The notes under the pieces were generated by a model. It had not been told where the DNA came from, did not search any database, and saw nothing but the letters and a program-made list of their open reading frames with translations. Source: Prevotella sp. (GTDB lineage Bacteria > Bacteroidota > Bacteroidia > Bacteroidales > Bacteroidaceae). From it: DNA of 64,000 nt. This document shows, one piece after another, positions 41,931 through 50,308 of this stretch. The DNA lies in contig JAFVFY010000013.1 in the NCBI GenBank assembly GCA_017475265.1, forward strand, positions 1 to 64,000, given 5' to 3'. Both the position numbers and the translations under genes were made by a program. Within the stretch, counting starts at the first letter, position 1. Every line of letters begins with the position of its first letter.

Positions 41931-42689
41931 TTAGATAACCTCTATCTGGGTGGTCTCTACCCAGCCTACCTTTCCGTCGGGCAGGCGCACTTCGCGCCAG
42001 TCCTGCATGGTGTCGTCGGTGACGAAGACCTTTGTGCCTTCGTGAAGGATGAAGAGGTCGGTGCCGTTAGCAGAGGGCGTGCTCTTCACAGGAACTGCCG
42101 ACTGGATGATGATGGCTCCATCACGATGGGTGAGTGTCTGCTTCTGCTGCCAGGCAAAGAGATTGGCCAGACCGAAGAGCAGCAGGGCAAGAATGCCACC
42201 GAAGAATCCCACCTTGCGCAGCCAAACGGGCGAGGAGAAGAGATAGAGCAGAACAAGGATGATGGTGGCGGCAAGCAACATGAGCGCCATGTAGGCCCAG
42301 CCGTCGACGCTGAACTGGTTGACCAGCGAGCGATACCACGTGACGACGAAGAACTCCGACTGGGGCACCATCTTGTCGATGGTCTTTGTTCGGGCCAGCT
42401 GCAGGTTGAAGCGTATGTCGGCATCGCCTGGCGAGAGCAACAAAGCACGCTCGTAGGCCAGGATGGCCTGAGTGATTTCCTCCGAGCGGTAGTAGGCGTT
42501 GCCGAGGTTATAGTAGACGTCGGCACTCTGATAGCCATTCTCGAGCAGCGCATTGTACTGTTCGATGGCCTTCTGGTAATTGCCCTGCACGTAGGAGCTG
42601 TCGGCATCGGTCTTGGTCTGCGCTCCTGCAAAGCTGAAGAACAAAGGACAAATTATAAGCAAAAAACCTATCAGGGATTTTCTTTTCAT
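41931..42689 (-). CDS. batE: BatE (TPR and SH3-like)
   Basis: A 252-residue protein with an N-terminal signal, a TPR pair (about 30-95; YQKAIEQYNALLENGYQSADVYYNLGNAYY), two central membrane helices and a C-terminal bacterial SH3 domain ending WVETTQIEVI. This is the BatE architecture of the Bacteroides aerotolerance (Bat) complex. It is separated from batD (43248-45077) by a dockerin-type gene, with small gaps, so all three may share a transcript. batA, batB and batC are not in the window. Confidence 0.8.
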   Translation of the reverse strand: MKRKSLIGFLLIICPLFFSFAGAQTKTDADSSYVQGNYQKAIEQYNALLENGYQSADVYYNLGNAYYRSEEITQAILAYERALLLSPGDADIRFNLQLARTKTIDKMVPQSEFFVVTWYRSLVNQFSVDGWAYMALMLLAATIILVLLYLFSSPVWLRKVGFFGGILALLLFGLANLFAWQQKQTLTHRDGAIIIQSAVPVKSTPSANGTDLFILHEGTKVFVTDDTMQDWREVRLPDGKVGWVETTQIEVI

Positions 42690-42716
42690 AGATATTTGTT
42701 TTTCAATAGAACAGTT

Positions 42717-43214
42717 TTACTTTTTAGGATTACCTGCCATTACTGAGATGATGGCAGCAATGTCAGCCACATCGACGATACTGTCGCCGTTGACATCGGC
42801 GGAAGTGGACGAAGCTTCAGCACCTCCAGCCATGACGCTGATAACAGCAGAAATATCGGCTACATCGACAGAACCGTCACCATTCGTATCGGCGTTGACG
42901 TCAGAGAAGTCGGCATCGAAATGGTCAGTCACACGGAAACTGCCAACATCGGTGGCAACGTAATCGACATTGTATGCCGTACTCCTGACAGAGAACTTAT
43001 TGTCATTGATGGTAATCTTAGGACGGTCGGTGGTAAAAGGGAAGCCCTTGATAGTGCCGTCACGAAGGCTGATGACAAGCCAATAGACCTCCTCGATAGC
43101 ATCGCCCTCGGAATCTTCCAAGAGGAAGCAATTCTTACTGACATCGGCGTGGCTGGGCAAAACCATTGCCACGACTAAAGCCAGGGTAGCAAGCAATTTA
43201 CGTAAATGCTTCAT
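42717..43214 (-). CDS. Secreted small protein with dockerin type I repeats
   Basis: A 165-residue protein: signal peptide (cleavage near SHA), a beta-rich middle of about 75 residues, then two dockerin-type calcium loops (DTNGDGSVDVADI at 109-121, DVNGDSIVDVADI at 140-152), each followed by a short helix. The pectate lyase locus at 59434 ends in the same two-loop form. No cohesin is visible, so the partner is unknown. Its position between batD (33-bp gap) and batE (27-bp gap), where other genomes have none, is unusual. Confidence 0.75.
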   Translation of the reverse strand: MKHLRKLLATLALVVAMVLPSHADVSKNCFLLEDSEGDAIEEVYWLVISLRDGTIKGFPFTTDRPKITINDNKFSVRSTAYNVDYVATDVGSFRVTDHFDADFSDVNADTNGDGSVDVADISAVISVMAGGAEASSTSADVNGDSIVDVADIAAIISVMAGNPKK

Positions 43215-43247
43215 AGAAAGGACGGGACTAGAAGGTTTGTTTTGTCA

Positions 43248-45077
43248 TTACAGCTTTTCGTTCAGCGAAGTGATACCCTTCATGGCCTGTTCATAGACCT
43301 TATTCATGTTACCCTTGGGATCGCCAGGGGCATAGCGCTCAAACTCGCACTCGTCGATAGCCTCAAGGAAGGGGGCGATGGTGGCAGCATCAATGCCGCG
43401 CTCGGTAAGGCGGTCGTTGATGTTGTCGCGCGAAAGTTGCTCCACGGGAATGTTGAGCTTGTCGCCTACATAACCCCATAGTGCACGCAGAGCCTCGTCG
43501 TAGAACTCGCTGGGCTTGTTCTCCTTCATCAGACTGGCAGCCTTCTTCAGTCGCTTCGTGGCAACCTTGTTGGCCCGCTTACCACGTGCCTTGACAAGGT
43601 CGGCGTTCTCGATGGCCCGCTTACGGAAGATGACAATCAGCGAGATGAAGCCGATGAACATCACGGCGAGGGTCACCCAGTAGGTGGTGGAGGCAAAGAG
43701 AGTCTGGGATTTGATATTTGAGGGCTGAGGCTTGAGGTGTATGTGGCGTATGTCATTGGCAAGCAATTGGATGTCCTCTTGCTCGGTGTAGTCGACAACG
43801 TGACTGTCTCCACCCTCACCCTTGGCCACGTCAAGATGGAAGGCCTCAGAGGTGAGTGTGACGTAGCGCTTCTGCTGCGTGTCGTAATAGATAAACTCCA
43901 CGGGTGGAATGTCGAACTGCCCCTGATGGCGCGGTACGGCGAGATACTCGTAGATAATCGAGCCGTCGATGCCTTGGGTGGTGAGGCGCGTCTTGTCGGT
44001 GGTCTTGGGGTCGTAGGTGTCGAAGTCCTTGGGGAACTTCACGGTGGGCTGCTTGATGAGCTTCAAGTTGCCCGTTCCGCTGATGGTCACCTTCAATGTC
44101 AGCGGGTCGTTAGCCTTCAGCTGCGTCTGGTTCATCTCGGCCTTCATCGTAAAATGGCCTACACCGCCGGAGAATCCGTCGGGACGTGAGGGCAGCGGGT
44201 CTACCTCTATCTTTACGCCAGGAGCCTGAATCTGCTTCTTCACCTCTACGTAACCCGAACCACCATTAAAGAAGGCTTCGAAGGGATCAACGTAACGGTT
44301 CTGCTGCACCACAACGCCGTTGAACGTCAGCGGCGGTACTTCGAGCGTTCCTGTCATCTGTGGGAACATCACATATTGACTCCAGGTAACAGTCTTGTAG
44401 TTGCGGCCGTTGTACTGCTCTATCTTGAAGCTCTTCTCCTGCGGCAGGGGAATCTCCTGAGTATGGAAGCCTTTCAGGTCGGGCATCTTGCCTTCCAGCT
44501 GCGTAAGACTCACAAGGGTGTATACTTTATATGTAAGCAACACCGGTTCCTGCTCCACGACACGCTTCTTCGAGGCCGAAACCTTGATGAAAAGGTCGCT
44601 GCCAGAGATGGGAGTTCCCTGTGGACGTGTCTCTGGCTGTTGGCTGTTTCCCCCACGACTGCCGCGGCCTCCTGAAGAAGACTGCGATGCCGTACCGCTG
44701 ACCTCAATCTTCACGGAGTTACTCTTCACCTGCTGTCCACTGACGTTAATCGTTGCGGCGGGAATGGTGAACGAACCATTCTTCAGCGCACTAAGGATAT
44801 AGGTGTAGGTGATGGTCGATGACTGTGTTGTCTTGCCGTTGACCATCGAGAAGCTCGACTGCGTGCTGGTGCTGGGCCCCATCAGTATCTCGAAGGCATC
44901 CTGCGGTATCTGACCCACGCGGAATCCTGACACATCATGGCTGTTCACCGTGTAGGTTAGCCGGAACTGCTGCCCCACCGCCACCTGCGAGGGTGCGTTG
45001 GCAGTCAAGGTCTGCGCCAGAACGGCTGAAAGAGAAATGTAAAAACAAAGTAAAAGAGTACTAAATGTTCTATACAT
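43248..45077 (-). CDS. batD: BatD
   Basis: A 609-residue BatD family protein. Signal peptide, then several immunoglobulin-like domains with the QVAVGQQFRLTYTVN start and the FEILMGPSTSTQSSFSMVNGKTTQSSTITYTYIL segment typical of BatD, a membrane helix (about 470-490, TTYWVTLAVMFIGFISLIVIF) and a cytoplasmic helical tail. It has its own promoter (45112-45119) rather than sitting inside the usual moxR-batA-batB-batC cluster. Role: Bat complex linked to oxygen or envelope stress tolerance. Confidence 0.85.
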   Translation of the reverse strand: MYRTFSTLLLCFYISLSAVLAQTLTANAPSQVAVGQQFRLTYTVNSHDVSGFRVGQIPQDAFEILMGPSTSTQSSFSMVNGKTTQSSTITYTYILSALKNGSFTIPAATINVSGQQVKSNSVKIEVSGTASQSSSGGRGSRGGNSQQPETRPQGTPISGSDLFIKVSASKKRVVEQEPVLLTYKVYTLVSLTQLEGKMPDLKGFHTQEIPLPQEKSFKIEQYNGRNYKTVTWSQYVMFPQMTGTLEVPPLTFNGVVVQQNRYVDPFEAFFNGGSGYVEVKKQIQAPGVKIEVDPLPSRPDGFSGGVGHFTMKAEMNQTQLKANDPLTLKVTISGTGNLKLIKQPTVKFPKDFDTYDPKTTDKTRLTTQGIDGSIIYEYLAVPRHQGQFDIPPVEFIYYDTQQKRYVTLTSEAFHLDVAKGEGGDSHVVDYTEQEDIQLLANDIRHIHLKPQPSNIKSQTLFASTTYWVTLAVMFIGFISLIVIFRKRAIENADLVKARGKRANKVATKRLKKAASLMKENKPSEFYDEALRALWGYVGDKLNIPVEQLSRDNINDRLTERGIDAATIAPFLEAIDECEFERYAPGDPKGNMNKVYEQAMKGITSLNEKL

Positions 45078-45111
45078 TTTTGTATTTTGTTAGTTTCCGT
45101 TTTTTGCGCCG

Positions 45112-45119
45112 CAAAAGTA
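45112..45119 (-). promoter_or_regulatory. Promoter -7 element for batD
   Basis: CAAAAGTA on the plus strand is TACTTTTG on the minus strand, 35 bp from the start codon. Confidence 0.5.
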
Positions 45120-45215
45120 GAAAGAATTATTGACATGACAAACAATTTGCGATTTGCAAATTTACTATTTACGATTTGTTTCCTTTTTTTACGCAAAGTT
45201 TAACTATAAAATCCT

Positions 45216-45245
45216 TTTGTAGTCTCGCCAAAATCATTAAATTTG
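45216..45245 (+). promoter_or_regulatory. Promoter for the C1 peptidase operon
   Basis: TTTG (45216-45219), 18-bp spacer, TAAATTTG (45238-45245), close to the full consensus, 40 bp before the start. Confidence 0.6.
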
Positions 45246-45285
45246 CACCCGAAAATCAAAACTAACCCATAATAATTCAAAAACA

Positions 45286-46500
45286 ATGAAGAAATTACTT
45301 TCGCTAGCCATGGTTACAATGATGGCCATGGGCACACAGGCTGCCACAGCCGACGAGGAGAAGAAAGACTCCGTAAATCCCAACAAACCAGTGTTCACAA
45401 CCATCAAGGAAAACCCCATCACCAGCGTGAAAGACCAGAACCGATCGGGCACCTGCTGGGACTACTCCACGCTGTCGTTCTTCGAGTGTGAAATCCTTAA
45501 GGCCACTGGAAAAACCTATGATCTCTGCGAGAGCTTCGTGGCCAACAAGACCTATATGGATCGTGCCATCCAGGTGGTGCGCTATCACGGTGACTGCCAG
45601 TTCTCACAGGGCGGAAGTGCTGAGGACGTGCTGGCCACGTTGAAGACCTGGGGTATCTGTCCTGAGGATGCCATGCCCTTCCCTGGCTCACTCTACGGCG
45701 ACTCGCTGAATAACTTCAATGAATTCTTCTCGCTGCTGGAACCCTACGTGGCCGCCATTGCCAAGAGTTCGGCAAAGAAAATCTCCAACCAGTGGAAGGT
45801 GGGACTTCAAGGCATCCTCGATGCCTATCTGGGCCAGTGCCCCGAGAAGTTCATGTATGAGGGTAAGGAGTACACCCCGAAGACCTTCATGCAGAGCTTA
45901 GGCATAAACCTTGATGACTATGTCTCCATCACCAGCTACACGCACCATCCCTTCTACACTGGTTTCGCCGTGGAGGTGCAAGACAACTGGCGCTTCCCAT
46001 TATCGTATAACCTTCCCATGGACGAGATGATGCAGGTCATCGACAACGCCGTGGACAAGGGCTACACCATTGCCTGGGGCGGCGATGTCTCTGAGGACGG
46101 CTTCACTCGTAAGGGGTTGGCCTATGCCATCGACGGCAAGGCAACGCAGAGCCTGCGCGGCAGCGACATGGCAAAATGGCTGAAGTTAGCCACCACAGAA
46201 AAGCGCAACGTTATCGACTCCCTCGGTGTCAACGTGCCTGAGATTATCGCCACACAGGAACTGCGTCAGGAACGTTTCGACAACTGGGAGTTGACTGACG
46301 ACCACGGTATGCTCATCTACGGCGTTGCCAAGGACCAGAACGGCAAGGAGTACTATATGGTGAAGAACTCATGGGGCGAAACAGGCGACTACAAGGGCAC
46401 ATGGTACATGACCAAGACCTTCATTGCTGCCAACACCATGGACTTCCTCATTAACAAGAACGCCATTCCTAAGGACATCCGTAAAAAACTGGGAATCTAA
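45286..46500 (+). CDS. Secreted C1 family peptidase (bleomycin hydrolase/PepC-like)
   Basis: A 404-residue papain-fold peptidase with a signal peptide (MKKLLSLAMVTMMAMGTQA). Catalytic Cys57 in QNRSGTCWDY, His340 in DDHGMLIYG and Asn361 in VKNSWGE. It is shorter than intracellular PepC and carries an export signal, as is common in Bacteroidales, so it likely works as a periplasmic or outer-membrane aminopeptidase on peptides. Its stop overlaps the next ATG by one base (taATG), implying coupled translation with the thioesterase. Confidence 0.88.
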   Translation: MKKLLSLAMVTMMAMGTQAATADEEKKDSVNPNKPVFTTIKENPITSVKDQNRSGTCWDYSTLSFFECEILKATGKTYDLCESFVANKTYMDRAIQVVRYHGDCQFSQGGSAEDVLATLKTWGICPEDAMPFPGSLYGDSLNNFNEFFSLLEPYVAAIAKSSAKKISNQWKVGLQGILDAYLGQCPEKFMYEGKEYTPKTFMQSLGINLDDYVSITSYTHHPFYTGFAVEVQDNWRFPLSYNLPMDEMMQVIDNAVDKGYTIAWGGDVSEDGFTRKGLAYAIDGKATQSLRGSDMAKWLKLATTEKRNVIDSLGVNVPEIIATQELRQERFDNWELTDDHGMLIYGVAKDQNGKEYYMVKNSWGETGDYKGTWYMTKTFIAANTMDFLINKNAIPKDIRKKLGI

Positions 46501-47309
46501 TGGACAAAATTGGACGATACGGGTTCATGGCTGAACCCTTCCATTGTGATTTCTCAGGTCGTCTTTTTATGGGACACCTGGGAAATCACATGCTTAATGC
46601 CGCCGACTTCCACTCCACCGACCGTGGTTTCGGCATGAAACGCCTCATGGGCATGGGCCGCTCATGGGTGCTCTCCCGTCTGGCCATCGAGATGACGGAG
46701 ATGCCCCAGCAGTACACCCGCTTCAATGTCGAGACATGGGTAGAGAGTGCCATGAGATACTTCACCAGCCGAAACTTCGCCGTTGTGGTAGCCCAAGAGG
46801 ACCCATTAACCCCATTAGCCCCATCATCCCCCACAAAAATCCTTGGCTACGGACGCAGCATCTGGGCAATGATAGACACCACGACCCGCCAGCCCACCGA
46901 CATCTTCTCCATCGACGACGGAGCCATCAACAACTGGATAGAGAAGGACAAGCCCTGCCCCATCGACAAGGGCGGCCGTGTGCGCATGTCTGACCAGGCA
47001 GAGTTGGTGCGCGAAATTGACACATATTATAATGATGTGGACATCAACGGCCACATCAACTCCGTGAAATACATCGAGCACGTCCTTGACCTCTGGCCCA
47101 TAGATTGGTATCGTGAGCATGCCATCCGCCGCTTCGAGATAGCCTACGTGGCAGAGGCTCACGCCGGCGACCATCTCGCCTTCTACAGTGAGCAGACCGC
47201 CGACCAAGAGTTCTGCGTCCGCATCTGTAAGTCAGTAGGCAACGCCTCCGAGCATTGCAGCAAGGACAATGACATAGAGGTAGCCCGAAGTAAAGTAAAA
47301 TTCCAATAA
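46500..47309 (+). CDS. Acyl-ACP thioesterase
   Basis: A 269-residue double-hotdog acyl-acyl-carrier-protein thioesterase. The first hotdog spans about 1-140, the second 160-265; NDVDINGHINSVKYIEH holds the catalytic Asn and His. It releases free fatty acids from ACP. Residues about 101-110 (PLTPLAPSSP) are encoded by a 9-nt repeat (46802-46828) in the loop between strands of the first domain, a likely harmless surface insertion. Confidence 0.85.
   Translation: MDKIGRYGFMAEPFHCDFSGRLFMGHLGNHMLNAADFHSTDRGFGMKRLMGMGRSWVLSRLAIEMTEMPQQYTRFNVETWVESAMRYFTSRNFAVVVAQEDPLTPLAPSSPTKILGYGRSIWAMIDTTTRQPTDIFSIDDGAINNWIEKDKPCPIDKGGRVRMSDQAELVREIDTYYNDVDINGHINSVKYIEHVLDLWPIDWYREHAIRRFEIAYVAEAHAGDHLAFYSEQTADQEFCVRICKSVGNASEHCSKDNDIEVARSKVKFQ
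46802..46828. repeat. Nonanucleotide repeat in thioesterase gene
   Basis: Three 9-nt units, CCCATTAAC, CCCATTAGC, CCCATCATC, read as PLT-PLA-PSS. Being a multiple of three it keeps frame. Confidence 0.65.
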
Positions 47310-47358
47310 CAAATCTTCAATCTCAAATCTCAAAACTCAATCCTCAAATCTCAAATCT
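47310..47358. repeat. Heptanucleotide CAAATCT repeat, intergenic
   Basis: About seven units of CAAATCT and variants fill the 59-bp gap between the thioesterase stop and the esterase start. Confidence 0.75.
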
Positions 47359-47368
47359 CCTAAATACT

Positions 47369-48205
47369 ATGAGAAAACTACTAACGCTGACTTTATCATT
47401 TTTCATTTTTCATTTTTCATTATTATTTAGCTTAAGCGCCATTGCTCAGACCGCGCGTCAGTTTACGGTAAACATCTCGCCCGACGGAAAGGCTAACATG
47501 GTGGCATATTTGCCCTCGGAGCCTACGGGCCGTGCTATTGTCTGCTGTCCTGGTGGAGGCTACAGTCATCTGGCCGTAGACCATGAGGGTCATCAGTGGG
47601 CACCGTGGTTCAACGAGCAGGGCATCGCCTTATTCGTGCTCACCTACCGCATGCCGCATGGCGACAGGACTATCCCTATAGGAGACGCACAGCAGGCTAT
47701 ACGCACCGTACGTGACAGTGCCGTCACGTGGGGCGTGAACCCCTACGACGTAGGCATCATGGGCTTCTCAGCCGGTGGCCATCTCGCCTCGACGGTTTCC
47801 ACGCACAGCGAGCCTGACTGCCGACCGGACTTCTCCATCCTCTTCTATCCCGTTATCTCCATGGACGAACGCGAAAGCCACAAAGGCTCCTGCGTGAATT
47901 TCCTTGGCGAGGAGGGCATGAAGAACGAGAATCTCGTCAAGGAATTCTCCAACCAGAATGCCGTGCGCAGCCATCTCACACCGCCCGCCATCATCCTCAC
48001 GGCCAGCGACGACAACGCCGTGCCCGTGCTTACCAATGCCATTCCCTATTACACCGCCATGCGCCGTGCCGACAATCCCTGCTCCATGTATATCTACCCA
48101 AGTGGAGGCCATGGCTTCGGCTTTCGTGACAGCTGGCCTTTCCACAACCAGATGCTCGGCGACCTGCAGATGTGGCTTCGCACGCTGAAGGTAATCAAGG
48201 AATAA
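47369..48205 (+). CDS. Secreted alpha/beta hydrolase, acetyl-esterase type
   Basis: A 278-residue esterase/lipase with oxyanion PGGGYSH (61-67), nucleophile GFSAGGH (Ser134), an Asp in TASDDNAVP and His in SGGHGFGF. Related enzymes remove acetyl groups from xylan or other glycans. The signal peptide core (SFFIFHFSLLF) is encoded by a CATTTTT heptamer repeat (47397-47417). It lies directly ahead of the GH35 galactosidase (17-bp gap), fitting a glycan-side-chain role. Confidence 0.85.
   Translation: MRKLLTLTLSFFIFHFSLLFSLSAIAQTARQFTVNISPDGKANMVAYLPSEPTGRAIVCCPGGGYSHLAVDHEGHQWAPWFNEQGIALFVLTYRMPHGDRTIPIGDAQQAIRTVRDSAVTWGVNPYDVGIMGFSAGGHLASTVSTHSEPDCRPDFSILFYPVISMDERESHKGSCVNFLGEEGMKNENLVKEFSNQNAVRSHLTPPAIILTASDDNAVPVLTNAIPYYTAMRRADNPCSMYIYPSGGHGFGFRDSWPFHNQMLGDLQMWLRTLKVIKE
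47397..47417. repeat. CATTTTT heptamer repeat forming signal-peptide core
   Basis: Three exact CATTTTT units followed by CATTATT. Translation gives alternating Phe-rich residues of the hydrophobic core, so unit number would change both frame and export. Confidence 0.7.
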
Positions 48206-48222
48206 CATAAACCAAGAAAATC

Positions 48223-50292
48223 ATGACTCTGCTGACAAGATTGTTGATGGCAGGCTGTGCACTGTTGTTGATGACAGCAGCGGCCACTGCAAAAGACAAC
48301 CCAGAAGTGACATGGGACCGTCAGAGCCTTATTGTCGGTGGACGACGAGTGGTGCCGGTGATGGGCGAAATTCACTACTCACGCATTCCCGCAGACGAGT
48401 GGGATGCTGAGGTGAAGAAGATGAAAGACGGCGGCGTGACCATTATTGCCACATACGTGTTCTGGAACCATGTGGAGGAGCAGGAGGGTGTGTTCAACTG
48501 GAGTGGGCAGCGCAACCTTCGTCGCTTTATAGAGACTTGTAAAAAGCATGACCTGCCTGTCGTACTACGCATCGGACCTTTCTGTCATGGAGAGGTACGT
48601 AATGGCGGCATCCCCGACTGGATGTTTTCAAAGGGATGCAAGTTGCGTTCATTGGACAGCATGTTTCTCGGTTATGCCGAGAAACTCTACCGTCAGATCT
48701 ATTCGCAGATTATCGGTTTGCAATGGAAAGACGGTGGTCCGCTGATTGCGTGCCAGTTCGACAACGAGTATCGTGGCAGCGGCGACTACCTGATGGCACT
48801 GAAGAAGATTGCACTCCAAACGGGCTTCGACCTGCCTTTCTACACTCGCACCGGCTGGCCCGAACTCACAAAACCCGTGCCTTTCGGCGAGATGCTGCCC
48901 CTATATGGCGACTATGCCGACGGATTCTGGGAAAAGAGCACAGACGAAACGGCAGGAAACTATTATAAGGCATTCAACTTCAAGCGTTTTCGCTCTTCCA
49001 CAGCCATAGGCACCGACCTGTTGGGCGAACAGAAGGAAAACGTGACCAAGGGCGATGACAACAATCCCTACTTCACCTGCGAGCTGGGCGGCGGCATGGC
49101 CACGGCCTATCACCGCCGACCCTATATTTATCCAGAGGACACCTACTCCATGGCTCTAGTCAAGCTGGGCAGCGGCTCTAACCTCTTGGGCTACTACATG
49201 TACCACGGCGGCACAAACCCTGAGAGCACCACAGGCATCAGCCTGAACGAGACCCAACGCACACTGGGAACGGCCAACAATGATCTGCCAGTGAAGAACT
49301 ACGACTTCCAGGCTCCCCTAGGAGAGTTTGGACAGACTTTGCCTCAGTACTACACACTGCGTCCCCTGCATCTCTTCATGCACGACTTTGGCGAATTGCT
49401 GGCACCTATGGAGGCCTCATTCCCTTCTCCGCAAGATCTGAAAAAAGGTGAGGATAGCAAACTACGCTGGAGTATCAGAAGCAATGGCGAAAGCGGATTC
49501 ATCTTCATCAACAACTATGAGCGGCTGCAGAATTTGACTGCCAAGAAGAACGTAGGGCTGGAGGCATGCGGTGTGAAGCTGCCCAAGCTGACTATTCCCA
49601 CCGGATGCATGGCTATATTCCCTGTAAATATCAACGGAATAAAATATGCAACAGCACAGCTTGTGGCCAAGCGCGACGGCAAGACCTACATGATGCAGGT
49701 GAAAGGCATCCCCACCACCATAGCCCTGCAAAACGGCAAGACGCTGAAGAACGTGAAAGCCATGGGACTGGAAAAACCTGTCTGCCAAGACATATACCTG
49801 CTATCGCAACAACAGGCAGAGCACTTGTTCTTAAGTGAGAAAACTAGAGTGAATAGTGAAGAATTGACTACCGCAACTCCCGTTGTTACTAAGATGAAAG
49901 AAGCAGGCCCACTGCGCACGATTGTAAAGGGCAAGGCCAAGGTGGCCGAGGCACCGTCAGAGGAAGAATGGCAGCAGGCCGCCATTTACAAGATTGAATT
50001 GCCTTCTGCGGAGGCAGATTCTTCGCTCTCCACTCTTCACTCCTCACTATTGAGTATAACCTATCAAGGCGACTGTGCCCGTCTCTATGCCGAAGGGAAA
50101 CTCATTGCCGACCACTTCCAGTATGGTCGCCCGTTCCTCTATGGCCTGTGGCGTCTTCCTACAAATACTAAAGAGCTGGAGTTGCGCATCATGCCGCTAC
50201 AGAATGATGCTCCCATCTATCTGCCACGTGAGGCAGACAAGACACCTGGCGAGCGTGTGAAAAGAATCGAGATGATAGGTGACACATTTTAA
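48223..50292 (+). CDS. GH35 beta-galactosidase, secreted
   Basis: A 689-residue GH35 enzyme with a signal peptide (to about ATA-K24). Start motif MGEIHYSRIPADEWDAEVKKMKDGGVTIIATYVFWNHVE; acid/base Glu182 in CQFDNEY and nucleophile Glu287 in FTCELGGGM. It removes terminal beta-galactose from glycans. Residues about 602-610 (SLSTLHSSL) come from a 7-nt repeat (50026-50053) in a C-terminal beta-domain loop. It precedes the DUF5107/TPR gene by 16 bp. Confidence 0.88.
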   Translation: MTLLTRLLMAGCALLLMTAAATAKDNPEVTWDRQSLIVGGRRVVPVMGEIHYSRIPADEWDAEVKKMKDGGVTIIATYVFWNHVEEQEGVFNWSGQRNLRRFIETCKKHDLPVVLRIGPFCHGEVRNGGIPDWMFSKGCKLRSLDSMFLGYAEKLYRQIYSQIIGLQWKDGGPLIACQFDNEYRGSGDYLMALKKIALQTGFDLPFYTRTGWPELTKPVPFGEMLPLYGDYADGFWEKSTDETAGNYYKAFNFKRFRSSTAIGTDLLGEQKENVTKGDDNNPYFTCELGGGMATAYHRRPYIYPEDTYSMALVKLGSGSNLLGYYMYHGGTNPESTTGISLNETQRTLGTANNDLPVKNYDFQAPLGEFGQTLPQYYTLRPLHLFMHDFGELLAPMEASFPSPQDLKKGEDSKLRWSIRSNGESGFIFINNYERLQNLTAKKNVGLEACGVKLPKLTIPTGCMAIFPVNINGIKYATAQLVAKRDGKTYMMQVKGIPTTIALQNGKTLKNVKAMGLEKPVCQDIYLLSQQQAEHLFLSEKTRVNSEELTTATPVVTKMKEAGPLRTIVKGKAKVAEAPSEEEWQQAAIYKIELPSAEADSSLSTLHSSLLSITYQGDCARLYAEGKLIADHFQYGRPFLYGLWRLPTNTKELELRIMPLQNDAPIYLPREADKTPGERVKRIEMIGDTF
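50026..50053. repeat. Heptamer repeat in GH35 gene
   Basis: Four 7-nt units CTCTCCA, CTCTTCA, CTCCTCA, CTATTGA, in frame. Confidence 0.7.
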
Positions 50293-50308
50293 ACAATAAC
50301 GAAACGAC

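Larger units (their letters stand above)
45078..45285. other. Divergent promoter region
   Basis: It holds the batD -7 box (minus, 45112-45119), an ATTTGC/ATTTAC low-complexity tract (45146-45178) and the plus-strand promoter for the C1 peptidase (45216-45245). Confidence 0.55.
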
